In this document: in pieces, positions 1-9,663 of the stretch | Layout: every line of letters starts with the position of its first letter | Position numbering within the stretch: position 1 is the stretch's first letter | Origin: a bacterium | GTDB taxonomy: Bacteria; Patescibacteriota; Minisyncoccia; Phycocordibacterales; Phycocordibacteraceae | NCBI GenBank assembly: GCA_021811365.1 | Contig: JAJZPB010000001.1 | Coordinates: forward strand, 1-32,311 | Length of the DNA: 32,311 nt | Direction: 5' to 3' | Made by a program: the position numbers and the translations under genes | Notes under the pieces: model-generated | What the model was told of the DNA's origin: nothing | Seen by the model: the letters and a program-made list of their open reading frames with translations, nothing else | The model's database searches: none

Positions 1-136
1 TGGAAGTACCTAAAAATATAAAAACTACATACGTACCATAGCATCAAACGCCGCGCAATAGTCTCTGTTGTGCACAGTTTTTGTCTCGTTTTTGCGCACT
101 GGCGTGCGCGCCGGCGAATGGGTATACTGGCGGTAT

Positions 137-514
137 ATGTTGGTAAATGTATGCATCGCGAAGCTCCATCGCGCGACGGTTACCGGAGCAGATCTGAATT
201 ACGTTGGTTCCATTACCATTGACGAAGGACTCCTTGAAGAACTTGGGCTCGTACCGGGCCAGTTGGTACAGATTACGAACGTAAGCAATGCAGTTCTCTG
301 GCGTACCTACATTCTTGCGGGCAAGAAGGGGAATGGTGACGTTATCCTGAACGGCCCGCCCGCCCGCCTTTTCCAGAAGGGCGACAAGGTGGTCGTGCTC
401 GGCGAAGCGTGGGTCACGGCGGAGGAGGCCAAGAAGATGGGCGGTCCGACGGTGGTCTTCGTGGACGATAAAAACCAAATTACCGAGGTGAAGAAAAGCT
501 GGCGCCCGGAATAG
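137..514 (+). CDS. panD: Aspartate 1-decarboxylase precursor (PanD)
   Basis: Product MLVNVCIAKLHRATVTGADLNYVGSITID...; the YVGS segment matches the Gly-Ser self-processing site of PanD. Start refined to ATG 137, with TATACT at 123-128 upstream. Confidence 0.93.
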   Translation: MLVNVCIAKLHRATVTGADLNYVGSITIDEGLLEELGLVPGQLVQITNVSNAVLWRTYILAGKKGNGDVILNGPPARLFQKGDKVVVLGEAWVTAEEAKKMGGPTVVFVDDKNQITEVKKSWRPE

Positions 515-521
515 GATAGAG

Positions 522-636
522 CTCATTTCGAAACCTACGCTCCCGGCAAGTCTGCTGGGAGCGGCGCTCCGGGTCGCTCGGCCAAGTCTTACCACTCCCA
601 GCAGACTTGCCGGCATCGTTTCAGGTTTGAAATGAG
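522..636. repeat. 115-bp imperfect palindrome
   Basis: Perfect 19-bp arms ccggcaagtctgctgggag (543-561) and ctcccagcagacttgccgg (595-613), with outer arms ctcatttc/gaaatgag. Confidence 0.8.
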
Positions 637-663
637 TTTCGGCAAATGGCGTGACAGCGAGAG

Positions 664-697
664 AAAAAAGGCGCGGACTTTCGTCCGCGCCTTTTTT
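664..697 (+). terminator. Intrinsic terminator hairpin
   Basis: aaaaaaggcgcggac-tttc-gtccgcgcctttttt; perfect 15-bp stem, A-run and T-run on the two sides, so possibly bidirectional. Confidence 0.85.
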
Positions 698-775
698 CGC
701 GTATGCTCGAGAGCGGAAGTCCTTTCCGAGAGAGAGGGCTTTGCGTTTTGAGTAACCACAGAAGGAGTTAACCAA

Positions 776-1795
776 GTGAACTTTGCACTCGACTTCGACC
801 ACAGTCTGTTCGACATCCTGAGGCCGCTGCCGCGGCTGATCGAGATCGACACTAGGTTACTGCCTGAACCATGGGGTGGGTTTTGTGAAGAGTACCGCGT
901 ACGCGTACACGCCGTGCTCGGATACGAAAATCCTGCCGAGCATATCAAGATCTGGCCCGCCTGTAACATCGTCAGTTGCGGGATCGGGCGCGGCGACCAT
1001 CTCCGTACGGACACCATAGCTGACTCTTCTTCCGGCAACTATACGCTTGGCCTCGTGTGGGCTGTGCGGCGAGTTTCCTCGGTGTACCTCGACTTCCCGA
1101 TTCGTCGGGTCGTCTCGGTCGTTCCGCGCAGTACGCCACGCGGCAAACTCGACTTGCTTGAAGCCGCTGGCGTAACGATTGAGTTCGGGGAAGACTCGCT
1201 TGATGCCATGAAAAAGGCGGAGACGCTCGCCGCAGCGCACGGTTGGTGGTATACGCGCCAATACTGGAATCCTGACAATACCAAGGCGTACGACCCGTTC
1301 GGTAGGCACATTGCGCGGTGCGTGCCGGATCTGGGCATTTTCGCGTGCGGCGTCGGAAGCGGCGGCACCTGTTCGGGCGTCGTGCCGGCGCTGCGTGAGG
1401 GCCTTAGGCTGCAGGGTTCGAGCCTGCACGCAGTCGCAGTCGTGGTTGAACCAGGGAGCACGGTGTCGGGAGTACGTACGGAACGAGCGCTCAAGCCAGG
1501 TACGCTCGGCTGGCGCGATGTGGTGAACGACGTACGCTACGTACGGCTCGAAGAGTCGCTCGTCTGCAGCGCTGCTCTATGGCGGCAAACGTCATCAGCG
1601 TTCGAACCGTGCTATGGAGGCGAAAGCACCGGCTTTGCACTCGTGGGCGGGCTTCTCTCAACGCTCACGCTTGCGACAATGCGCCGGCTCGAACCGTTGC
1701 GCAGAAAAGACGGTTACGTGCACCTCGGCTTTATCGCGCCCGATCGGCGTGATCCGTACAAGGAAAACTTTGCTAAGCATGGCATGTATTACTAA
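776..1795 (+). CDS. PLP-dependent enzyme of the cysteine synthase fold
   Basis: GTG start after aaggag. Motifs ENPAEHIK (NPxxSxK-like PLP lysine, Ser replaced by His), SSSGNYTLGL (substrate-loop like), GVGSGGTCSG (Gly-rich phosphate loop). Confidence 0.8.
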   Translation: MNFALDFDHSLFDILRPLPRLIEIDTRLLPEPWGGFCEEYRVRVHAVLGYENPAEHIKIWPACNIVSCGIGRGDHLRTDTIADSSSGNYTLGLVWAVRRVSSVYLDFPIRRVVSVVPRSTPRGKLDLLEAAGVTIEFGEDSLDAMKKAETLAAAHGWWYTRQYWNPDNTKAYDPFGRHIARCVPDLGIFACGVGSGGTCSGVVPALREGLRLQGSSLHAVAVVVEPGSTVSGVRTERALKPGTLGWRDVVNDVRYVRLEESLVCSAALWRQTSSAFEPCYGGESTGFALVGGLLSTLTLATMRRLEPLRRKDGYVHLGFIAPDRRDPYKENFAKHGMYY

Positions 1796-1817
1796 CGCCA
1801 TGCCTCTGCTGCTAGCA

Positions 1818-1847
1818 TCCCCGGCCACAGGTTGGCCGGGGTTTTTA
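1818..1847 (+). terminator. Intrinsic terminator
   Basis: ccccggccacaggttggccggggttttta directly after the stop at 1795. Confidence 0.85.
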
Positions 1848-1876
1848 TACGGGTCCGTGCAAACAGGCTACTCTGC

Positions 1877-2497
1877 TCACTGCAGGACTTCAGCAAGGCG
1901 CGCCTCGTCGAAGCCGATGATGTAGTCCGAGTCGGCCTCGCTGCCGTAGGTAATTTCGGTTACCGGCACGCCCATTTGGCCGGTTTTTTGTACCATGGCG
2001 CGCCCGGCTTCTTGGTCTTGGTCGACGAGTACCACTTTGTGTTCTATGTGGTGGTCGGTGAGCCAGTTCTTCACCTTCGTGCAGTAGGGGCAGGTTGTTG
2101 TCGCATAGACGAGCACGCTCTCGGGCTTGAGCGCTTCGACGCCTGCTGCGGCGTTGATGAGTTCCTTGCTCGCGCGGTCGGCGTCTGAGGCAAGCTTGGC
2201 AAGGGGACCGCTGTGCACGAGCGACTTGATAATCGAGGGCTGACCGGTACCAACGAGCACGCCGCCACCTTTTTTGAGGATGGTAATTGCGCAGGGGAGG
2301 AAACCGGCAAGACGGTGGTCGGTCGCAAGCAGCTGCTTCGCCCACTCAGCCTTACAGGCAACGATCATATACATTTCGTCCGTGACGAGGTCCTTTTCGG
2401 CAAGAATCGAGAACCCGGCATCCTTGGTTGCGGTGCGCGCATGCTCGACCGTTTCGGAGAACGAGCGCGTGCTTTTTCTGAAGTAGGAGAGTTCCAT
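1877..2497 (-). CDS. DUF302-like domain fused to a C-terminal glutaredoxin domain
   Basis: N-terminal half resembles DUF302 (MELSYFRKSTRSFSETVEHARTATKDAGFSILAEKD...); C-terminal half VLVYATTTCPYCTKVKNWL...GVPVTEI has the CPYC glutaredoxin active site and cis-Pro TVP-like element. Confidence 0.8.
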   Translation of the reverse strand: MELSYFRKSTRSFSETVEHARTATKDAGFSILAEKDLVTDEMYMIVACKAEWAKQLLATDHRLAGFLPCAITILKKGGGVLVGTGQPSIIKSLVHSGPLAKLASDADRASKELINAAAGVEALKPESVLVYATTTCPYCTKVKNWLTDHHIEHKVVLVDQDQEAGRAMVQKTGQMGVPVTEITYGSEADSDYIIGFDEARLAEVLQ

Positions 2498-2500
2498 AGG

Positions 2501-2761
2501 TTATGTTGTAAAGTTGCTAATCGCTCTGCAGACGGCAACGAGTCGCCGGTCTGCGACTTGATACAACCGCTCCCGGCCTCGCGCGGTGCTTGTCACTGCG
2601 CCAGCGTTACGCAGCTTCATAAGGTGCTGGGACACGGCGGACTGCGATAGGCCGCAGGTTTCGCACAGTTCGGTTACGGTTTTTGCTCGCGCACCCAAGC
2701 ACGCGATGATGTTGCACCGCACTCGGTTCGAAACGGCGATTTGGACGGCACGGGCATCCAT
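2501..2761 (-). CDS. ArsR-family winged-helix transcriptional regulator
   Basis: 86 aa with HTH VTELCETCGLSQSAVSQHLMKLRNAGAV, wing-like STARGRERLYQVAD. Confidence 0.85.
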   Translation of the reverse strand: MDARAVQIAVSNRVRCNIIACLGARAKTVTELCETCGLSQSAVSQHLMKLRNAGAVTSTARGRERLYQVADRRLVAVCRAISNFTT

Positions 2762-2794
2762 GCAGTCATATTAGCAAATACTAATATGACTGCA
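2761..2794. promoter_or_regulatory. Palindromic operator overlapping the regulator start codon
   Basis: tgcagtcatattag-caaata-ctaatatgactgca: perfect 14-bp arms, 6-nt spacer, abutting ATG 2761. Confidence 0.85.
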
Positions 2795-2808
2795 AGCCCC
2801 GTCATAAA

Positions 2809-3405
2809 TTAAATGAGAGACGCCCTAAGGCGCCTCCCGCTGAAATTCTGTGATATTTGATTTTTAAGCACATGCCGACGAACCAGCACCGCAAGCGCGG
2901 CTTGGGTCTTTGGGACCGCTGCCGGATCATGGGTCTTCAGGGTCAGGACTTTCCTCATGGTGATGCCGCGGCATCGACCAAAGGCAGGCGCCGGATTTAT
3001 TTTTTTTCCATCCGGCATACGAACGTACGCGTGAGTCGGCATCAAGAAGTCGATGTTGCCCTCAGCGTTCGGCGCTTTGTAGTCCAGTATCATTCCGTAC
3101 TTGCTTGGCAAATAGCTGCCGCGCACGTACTGTATGCCGCATTTTCTCGGCTGGTTCTTGACCGTCGAGTAGTTGAAGGCTACGACGGTCCAGAGTGGAT
3201 ACGTACGCTCTAATGCTGGCTGGATAGCAACAGTAACGCCTGGCCGCGGGGGTACTCCTGACGCGGTCTGGCCGTTAGTGTGGCCTGTTTGCGCTACTGT
3301 CGCGTTGTACGCCGTGGCACTTACTTCCCTTGCCTGAAGAGAAAACGAAAAGAACAAAGCTGAGAAAAGAACAACACCAAAAAGGCGCGGTTTGCATGTC
3401 CGCAT
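2809..3405 (-). CDS. Secreted 3D/RlpA-like (double-psi beta-barrel-like) protein
   Basis: Signal peptide MRTCKPRLFGVVLFSALFFSFSLQA then VSATAYNATVAQTGHTNGQTASG...; ATG 3405 preceded by aggag. Confidence 0.6.
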   Translation of the reverse strand: MRTCKPRLFGVVLFSALFFSFSLQAREVSATAYNATVAQTGHTNGQTASGVPPRPGVTVAIQPALERTYPLWTVVAFNYSTVKNQPRKCGIQYVRGSYLPSKYGMILDYKAPNAEGNIDFLMPTHAYVRMPDGKKINPAPAFGRCRGITMRKVLTLKTHDPAAVPKTQAALAVLVRRHVLKNQISQNFSGRRLRASLI

Positions 3406-3615
3406 GATGAACTCCTGTATCTTGAACACAAGCCAAAGAGGCAAGCGTACGGATGGGTTGCCGACCCTCCCGACCACGAATCGCTCGCGGACGACGTTTC
3501 GACATATATCCATACGCCGTCCGGCGAGGAAAATTTCACCGGAATGCCCCGGTGTGTGGGGCGGTGGTACCCTCGCCTCAGGGAGGCCGTGCTGCCGCAG
3601 GCAGCCCGGCCTCGA

Positions 3616-3984
3616 CTATCTGCGGGTTAGGTACGTTCGGTTCAGAAGCGTCGCAAGAGCGCTCAAAGTCTCCTGGGCGCGGGGCGTTAGGCCTGTTGCG
3701 TTAATGAGCTCGAGACAGACGGCGTGCAATTCGAACAATCCTTCTGTTTGAGCTGCACATCGCTCAAGCGCCCGCCCCACTGCGTCGACTACCTGGTGTT
3801 GTTCTTGCTCACTGAGCCCGGCTCCCCGCAGGACTGTCGCAAGGCTATGCGCAAGTTGCTCTTGGCCGGACGGGGGAAGCCGATTCACAGCGGCTTCAGA
3901 AAGGCCGATATCGAGGAGCACCTCTCTAACGCTCTCTGGTGTTGCTGCGTGCTTCAGGTCGCGTTTTTGCGGTTTTTTTGGCAC
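3616..3984 (-). CDS. Hypothetical protein, 122 aa
   Basis: GTG start with aaggag upstream; alpha-helical composition, no recognised family. Confidence 0.5.
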   Translation of the reverse strand: MPKKPQKRDLKHAATPESVREVLLDIGLSEAAVNRLPPSGQEQLAHSLATVLRGAGLSEQEQHQVVDAVGRALERCAAQTEGLFELHAVCLELINATGLTPRAQETLSALATLLNRTYLTRR

Positions 3985-4295
3985 GACGAGTTCTCCTTCT
4001 CTTTCTGCTTGTGCAAGGTGCGTTCCAAAACCATACTATGCAGAAAAGCGGTGATTGGTTCGTGAACGTCTTACAGGCCGCGCTGGCCGAGGGGGTATCT
4101 TCCATGGCAGCGCGCAGGCTTTGTCCGGCATTGTTGCTGAGCACGCGAGCACGGCAATAGTTTCCCTTACTTACGTAGCTCGTACGCGAATGCTCTCCTA
4201 GCGCCGCTCGACGCGCCCGGTGATAAGGACCACTGCATTTTTGTTTTCGTGTGGTGTGCGCGTGGCACGGAGCGCGACGCTGCATTGATGGAGTA

Positions 4296-5198
4296 CTACA
4301 CAAAGGTTGGTACGTAGCGCGCGGGCGCCGCCTGGGTGCTCGCGCGGGCATCGAGCGCCATCGTGGCGCAGAGTACGGTGAGCACAATGAGCGAAAAAAA
4401 GAAGACGCGCTTTGCCCAGCGGTTTTCATCGGCCTGTGCATAGCCGGCAATCGCAAAGGCAACCCAGGCTATACCAAGCACGGTGGCGACGATGCCGTAT
4501 ACGAGTCCGGTGTAGTCAAACACCCACAGGAGGACTGAAGCCGCGGCGAAAAGCACGACGTAGGCAACCATTTGGCGTTTGGTCGAGGGTACGCCTTTGA
4601 CGAGGGGCCAAATGGGGACCTTGGCGGCTGCGTACTCTTCGCGACGGAAAAGAGCAATTGCAAAGAAGTGCGGCATTTGCCAAAGGCAAAGCATGACAAA
4701 AAGAATGAGTGCAGCGAGGTCGAAGTGGCCGGTAACCGCGACGTATCCGACGACCGGCGGCGCTGCACCCGCAAGTGCGCCGATGTGCGTGGCGTATGGT
4801 GTACGGCGCTTGGCGAGGAGCGTATAGAGTACGACATAGGCGAAGAGGCCCAGGAGCGCCGCGAGGGTTGCCAGCAGCGTGGTGCCAAGCGCCAGGAGCG
4901 TCGTACCAACAACGCCGAGGAAGAGGGCATAGATGAGCGCCGCGCGTGGCGTTACCGTGCCGCGCGGTAGCGGGCGGTTTCTGGTTCGCGCCATGAGGGA
5001 GTCGAGGTCTTGCTCGAAATAGTTATTGAACACGCACCCGCTGGCGATTACGAGCGAGAGACCTGCAAGCATTGCCGCAAGGGTGCGCCACTCGAACGTT
5101 CCTCTGCTTGCGAGAAAAAAGCCGCCGAGTGCAGCAATCGCATTGCCGTACACAATGCCGGGCTTTGTAAGCTTGTAATATTCGCGGAGTCGTATCAT
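4296..5198 (-). CDS. cyoE: Protoheme IX farnesyltransferase (heme O synthase)
   Basis: KLTKPGIVYGNAIAALGGFFLAS...NNYFEQDLDSLMARTRNRPLPRG; UbiA-family motif and operon context. aagga Shine-Dalgarno. Confidence 0.95.
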   Translation of the reverse strand: MIRLREYYKLTKPGIVYGNAIAALGGFFLASRGTFEWRTLAAMLAGLSLVIASGCVFNNYFEQDLDSLMARTRNRPLPRGTVTPRAALIYALFLGVVGTTLLALGTTLLATLAALLGLFAYVVLYTLLAKRRTPYATHIGALAGAAPPVVGYVAVTGHFDLAALILFVMLCLWQMPHFFAIALFRREEYAAAKVPIWPLVKGVPSTKRQMVAYVVLFAAASVLLWVFDYTGLVYGIVATVLGIAWVAFAIAGYAQADENRWAKRVFFFSLIVLTVLCATMALDARASTQAAPARYVPTFV

Positions 5199-5298
5199 GT
5201 CATAATCCTTGCCGATCGTAGCCGAAAAATGCGTATCGCAGCGGCCATGGATCTTTTCGTATTCATACGGTTATTTTTGAGACGGGTTCTGCCCGAGC

Positions 5299-5649
5299 TC
5301 ACATACTATCTTGGCTCTGCGTGTACTGGAGCATCTGGGCTTCGCTAGGCATCATGCGCCCGTTCAAGTTGAACATGATCCATAAGGAGCCAGTCACGAC
5401 GATGCCGACGATAACGAGCGTAAGAGCGAGGGCGAGCTGGTTAAGCTGATTGCCGCGGTCGCCTAAATGGAGGAATAGCGCAAGCTGAATGAATATCTGT
5501 ATGAGCGCGAGGGCGACGAGTGCGCCAAGCGCGAGATTGTGTGCTACGGGATGCGCTACTACGAACCAGTACGCTGCAAAGGTGCATACGAGCGACCCGA
5601 GAAAGCCGAGGACGTAGCGCGCCGTCGATGTTTCAGCGGCGCTTATCAT
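5299..5649 (-). CDS. cyoD: Cytochrome bo3-type quinol oxidase subunit IV
   Basis: Three TM helices with LVCTFAAYWFV..., LFLHLG; start ATG 5649 overlaps the cyoC TGA stop (ATGA). Confidence 0.9.
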   Translation of the reverse strand: MISAAETSTARYVLGFLGSLVCTFAAYWFVVAHPVAHNLALGALVALALIQIFIQLALFLHLGDRGNQLNQLALALTLVIVGIVVTGSLWIMFNLNGRMMPSEAQMLQYTQSQDSM

Positions 5650-6236
5650 AGAAACGGAAAGAGGTACACGATGGTGAAGATCAGTATCCAGATGATATCG
5701 AGGAAATGCCAAAAAAGCGACAGGAGCGTCAGGCGGCGCGTGGTGGTTGTGGAGAGGCCGCGCCGCGCGAGCTGCACGAGAAGTACGACTATCCAGAGCG
5801 CGCCAAGAGCAACGTGGAGGCCGTGTGTGCCGACGAGCGTGAAATATGCAGAAAGGAAACCGCTGCGCGACGGCATGTTGCCGGCCGCAACGAGCCCCGC
5901 AAAATCATGCATTTCAAGTCCCAGAAACACGAGGCCAAGCAGGAGCGTGACAGACAGCCAGGCGAAGGTTTCGCGAGCTTTGTTGCGGCGCGCCGCAAGC
6001 ACGCTGAGGCCTGCGGTAAAGGAGCTGGTGAGGAGCGTAAGTGTTTCAGTAAGTACATACGGGAGACTGAAGAGCTCCGCAGCGTTCGGACCGCCGAACG
6101 TGTTGTTGCGCAACACGACATACGTCGCGAAAAGGCTTGCGAACACGAGGCAGTCGCTCATGAGGTAGAACCAAAAACCGAACACAGTTGTCTCGTGTTT
6201 GAGCGTCTCCTCGCGTTCAAGTGCGTGCGTGTTCAT
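5646..6236 (-). CDS. cyoC: Cytochrome bo3-type quinol oxidase subunit III
   Basis: FGFWFYLMSDCLVFASLFATYVVL...GTHGLHVALGALWI...WHFLDIIWI; start refined to ATG 6236. Confidence 0.95.
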   Translation of the reverse strand: MNTHALEREETLKHETTVFGFWFYLMSDCLVFASLFATYVVLRNNTFGGPNAAELFSLPYVLTETLTLLTSSFTAGLSVLAARRNKARETFAWLSVTLLLGLVFLGLEMHDFAGLVAAGNMPSRSGFLSAYFTLVGTHGLHVALGALWIVVLLVQLARRGLSTTTTRRLTLLSLFWHFLDIIWILIFTIVYLFPFL

Positions 6237-6240
6237 ATTG

Positions 6241-8193
6241 TTATGCTGGCCGTAGAGCATCGAGTGCCGCGACCTCTGATGCGGGAATGACGTACTCAGT
6301 CTCTTCAGAAAACGAATGGACAATGAGTAGCGTGAAGAACGCGAGCGCGGCGAGCGCGGCGAGCCACCAGATGTTCCAGATCACCGCAAAGCCAAAGAAA
6401 AATGCTGCACCCGCAAGGTAGATACCGAAGGCGGTATTTATGGGCAGAACAATGTCTTCATAGCCGCCCGGAGCAAGGCTCTCGCCCGTGCGCTTTGCTT
6501 CCCAGTATGCGTCGCGAGAGAAAACGTGCGGCGTTTTGGCGAAGTTGTAGAGCGGAGCAGGCGAAGGGACGGACCATTCGAGCGTGCGGCCGTTCCAGGG
6601 GTCTGCGGCATCAGCGCGGGTCTGCGCACGGTCGCGGACGCTGACGAGTATTTGAATAGCTTGGAAAACTACGCCGATAACGATTATGACGACGCCGATA
6701 CCCGCCATGATAAAGAGCGGCTGCCATCCGAGTCCTGCCGGGTAGTGGTCCAGGCGCCGCGTTGCGCCCATAAGGCCCAGAACGTAGAGCGGAATGAACG
6801 CCATAAGAAATCCGATTACCCAGGCCCAAAAGGCGCGCGTGCCCCATTTTTCATTCAGCCGAAAACCGAAGATTTTCGGCATCCAGTAGGTGATTGCGGC
6901 GAAATCGCCAAACAGCACGCCGCTTACAATCATAGTGTGGAAGTGCGCAACGAGAAAAAGCGAGTTGTGGAGCTCAAAGTCTGCGGGCGGTATCGCCATC
7001 AGCACGCCAGCCATGCCGCCGATCGTAAACAGGGCGACGAATCCGAGGAACCAGAGCATAGGTGTGGTAAAGAGCACACGACCGCGATACATGGTGAAAA
7101 GCCAGTTGAAGATTTTTACGCCAGTCGGTATTGCAATAATCATGGTCATGATGCCGAAGAAAGCATTAACATCGGCGCCCGCACCCATGGTGAAGAAGTG
7201 ATGCAGCCAGACGATGAAAGATAAAACGGTTATCGCCATGGTCGCAACTACCATCGAGGTGTAGCCAAAGAGCCGCTTTTGCGAGAACACGGCAACAACT
7301 TCGGAGAAGACGCCGAAAGCCGGCAGCGCGAGAATATACACCTCGGGGTGTCCCCAGGTCCAAATGAGGTTGACGTACATCATCATATTGCCGCCGCCAC
7401 CTGCCGTGAAGAAATGCATGCCGAGGTACCGGTCGAGTGTGAGCATGCCGAGCGTTGCGGTGAGGACGGGGAAAGCAAAAACGACGAGCAGCATGCTGCC
7501 GAGCGCGGTCCAGACGAATATGGGCATGCGCATGAGCGACATGCCGGGGCAGCGTTTTTTGAAAATCGTGGTAACGAAGTTTATGCCGGAGAGAAGCGAG
7601 CCCGCGCCGGCTATTTGCACGGCCCAGATGTAGTAGTCGACACCCACGCCCGGGCTGTAGGCGAGTTCGGAAAGCGGCGGGTAGGCGAGCCATCCGGCTG
7701 TAGAGAACTCGCCGAGAACGAGCGAGAGCATCATGAGCGCGGCGCCCGAGACAAAGAGCCAAAAGGACAGTGAGTTGAGGAAGGGGAAGGCGACGTCCCG
7801 CGCGCCAATTTGCAGCGGTACGACGAGATTCAAAAGTCCGAACATAAGCGGCATTGCCACGAAAAAGATCATGATGACGCCGTGGCCGGTGAAGATTTGC
7901 TGGAAGTGCCCGGGTGGCAGGTATCCCTGGGTGCCCGCGGCGAGCGCCTGCTGCAAGCGCATCATGATAGCGTCGATGCCGCCACGCACGAGCATAACGA
8001 GCGCTACGACGATGTACATGATGCCGATTTTCTTAGCGTCGAGCGAGGTAAACCATTCGCGCCAGAGCCAACCCCATTTTCTGAAGTACGTAATACCACC
8101 GACTACAGCGAGCGCACCGAGCAGCACAAAAATCTGCGCACCGAGCACAATCGGGCCTTGCTCAAGAGCGGCGAAGGTAAGGCGGCCAAACAT
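6241..8193 (-). CDS. cyoB: Cytochrome bo3-type quinol oxidase subunit I
   Basis: Heme-copper oxidase signatures [59 protein letters not shown]. Confidence 0.98.
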   Translation of the reverse strand: MFGRLTFAALEQGPIVLGAQIFVLLGALAVVGGITYFRKWGWLWREWFTSLDAKKIGIMYIVVALVMLVRGGIDAIMMRLQQALAAGTQGYLPPGHFQQIFTGHGVIMIFFVAMPLMFGLLNLVVPLQIGARDVAFPFLNSLSFWLFVSGAALMMLSLVLGEFSTAGWLAYPPLSELAYSPGVGVDYYIWAVQIAGAGSLLSGINFVTTIFKKRCPGMSLMRMPIFVWTALGSMLLVVFAFPVLTATLGMLTLDRYLGMHFFTAGGGGNMMMYVNLIWTWGHPEVYILALPAFGVFSEVVAVFSQKRLFGYTSMVVATMAITVLSFIVWLHHFFTMGAGADVNAFFGIMTMIIAIPTGVKIFNWLFTMYRGRVLFTTPMLWFLGFVALFTIGGMAGVLMAIPPADFELHNSLFLVAHFHTMIVSGVLFGDFAAITYWMPKIFGFRLNEKWGTRAFWAWVIGFLMAFIPLYVLGLMGATRRLDHYPAGLGWQPLFIMAGIGVVIIVIGVVFQAIQILVSVRDRAQTRADAADPWNGRTLEWSVPSPAPLYNFAKTPHVFSRDAYWEAKRTGESLAPGGYEDIVLPINTAFGIYLAGAAFFFGFAVIWNIWWLAALAALAFFTLLIVHSFSEETEYVIPASEVAALDALRPA

Positions 8194-8194
8194 A

Positions 8195-9094
8195 TTAAGG
8201 GGCAGGTGCGGCCATGCGGGACACGCTGGTGCTTGCGGTGGGCATCATATATTGCATCACAATGTCAGTATACAGATACGGATCGGTGACCCGGAAGAAG
8301 GCGGCAGCAGTGTTTTGGCTTGGTTGAGCGAGTTGCTTGTAGGCCGTAAATGTAAGTAGGCTCGATACCTGCTGGGTGCGAGCGGCCCAGGCAGTGAAGT
8401 CGCTTGTGTTCATTGAGTATACGGGGAAATGCATGCTCGCGAAGCCTGCGCCGCTAATGTTCGATGAAAAGCCTTCATATGTACCGGGTGCATCAGCCAT
8501 GAGGTGGATTTGGGTCACCATGCCCGGCATGGCCATCTCTTGGCCGCCTAGTTGCGGAATCCAAAATGCGTTCATGGGAGCATCGCTCGTGAGCTTAAAG
8601 GCGATGGGCGTCTTTTCAGGAATCGCTAGGTAGTTTATCGTTGCGATTCCTTGCGCGGGATATATAAACAGCCACTTCCAGTCGAGCGCGACGACCTCGA
8701 CGGTGAGCTCCGGTGTGCGGGAATCTATGGGTCGGAACGGGTCGAGCGTATGAGAGACGCGCCAGGTAACGACAGCAAGCAGGGCGATAATGACCATAGG
8801 CACAACCCACCAAACAAGCTCCTGAGCGCGGCTGTGTTCCCAGTTTGGCCGGTACTCTGCGCGCGTGTTCGACGCGCGATAGCGCCAGGCAATGCCAAAG
8901 GTGAGCACAAACACCGGCACCACCACTACAAGCATGATTACCGCGGCGCTAAGCATAAGCGCTCGCTCCTGGCGAGCAATGACTCCTTGCGGATTAAGAA
9001 GGCCGACGCCGTGACCGTATGCAAAAAAAGACGCGCACGCGGTTATCAGCGCAATAACTCCTAGTATGGTGGGGAAGACGTACTTGCCGTTCAC
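8195..9094 (-). CDS. cyoA: Cytochrome bo3-type quinol oxidase subunit II
   Basis: [29 protein letters not shown]..., [22 protein letters not shown]; lacks the CuA Cys/His site ([14 protein letters not shown]), as expected for quinol oxidases. Start uncertain; GTG 9094 proposed. Confidence 0.93.
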   Translation of the reverse strand: MNGKYVFPTILGVIALITACASFFAYGHGVGLLNPQGVIARQERALMLSAAVIMLVVVVPVFVLTFGIAWRYRASNTRAEYRPNWEHSRAQELVWWVVPMVIIALLAVVTWRVSHTLDPFRPIDSRTPELTVEVVALDWKWLFIYPAQGIATINYLAIPEKTPIAFKLTSDAPMNAFWIPQLGGQEMAMPGMVTQIHLMADAPGTYEGFSSNISGAGFASMHFPVYSMNTSDFTAWAARTQQVSSLLTFTAYKQLAQPSQNTAAAFFRVTDPYLYTDIVMQYMMPTASTSVSRMAAPAP

Positions 9095-9200
9095 GCTTTG
9101 CTCATTATCGGGTGTGGTGTGCAAAATGCAACGAGCTGGAGCGGCTGCTGGGGGGATAGCGTAGAAGCGGCAAAGGTGAACGGGCACGAAGCAAACAGTA

Positions 9201-9231
9201 AAGGGCGGTCACGCAGTGCGTGACCGCCCTT
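9201..9231. terminator. 31-nt perfect palindrome, likely terminator of the small upstream ORF
   Basis: aagggcggtcacgca-g-tgcgtgaccgccctt, abutting the stop of ORF 9233..9445. Confidence 0.6.
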
Positions 9232-9232
9232 G

Positions 9233-9445
9233 TTACTGCGAGGGCGGTTTCTGCAGCTCCTTGAGGTCCTCTTGCGCCCACTGCGGACCTTCCGCTAAGT
9301 TGTGCCGGAGGATCGCGTACGTGCGCAGATCTGCTTCCGCACAAAAGTCGTCGTCGGTCGGCGCTTCGGCATCGTATAAAAGAGCAGGCAGCAGGAGGCA
9401 GTACAAGACGACTGCAGAAAGAACCAGAATGAGGTGCAAAAGCAT
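9233..9445 (-). CDS. Small putative membrane protein, 70 aa
   Basis: One N-terminal TM helix MLLHLILVLSAVVLYCLLLPALLY followed by an acidic soluble tail; precedes cyoA on the same strand. Confidence 0.5.
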   Translation of the reverse strand: MLLHLILVLSAVVLYCLLLPALLYDAEAPTDDDFCAEADLRTYAILRHNLAEGPQWAQEDLKELQKPPSQ

Positions 9446-9663
9446 CGGCGTTTCCTCCTGGGAACGTAAGAAGCAGTTGCAGGTGCGTCCGCTTAAACTA
9501 ACCGGCGCGCAACGTAAAACGTTACAAGCTACGAAAAGTGTCGATGAAATGAATGCGTGACGACTGCATGTGCGCGCACGTTTCCGGAGGCGACTCTTTT
9601 AAAGCAGCTAAGTGGCGTAGCGCGCGGCAGTCCGTGGGCGCGCCGGCGTGCTACCGTTACGCC

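Noticed and set aside
44-802. 252-aa minus-strand ORF covering panD
   Set aside because: Antisense shadow of panD and of the palindrome; no RBS and no recognisable domain.
857-1494. Minus-strand ORFs 857..1429 and 1039..1494
   Set aside because: Arg/Thr-rich shadow frames of the PLP enzyme gene.
6526-7224. 232-aa plus-strand ORF within cyoB
   Set aside because: Antisense to cyoB; charged low-complexity composition typical of shadow ORFs of membrane genes.
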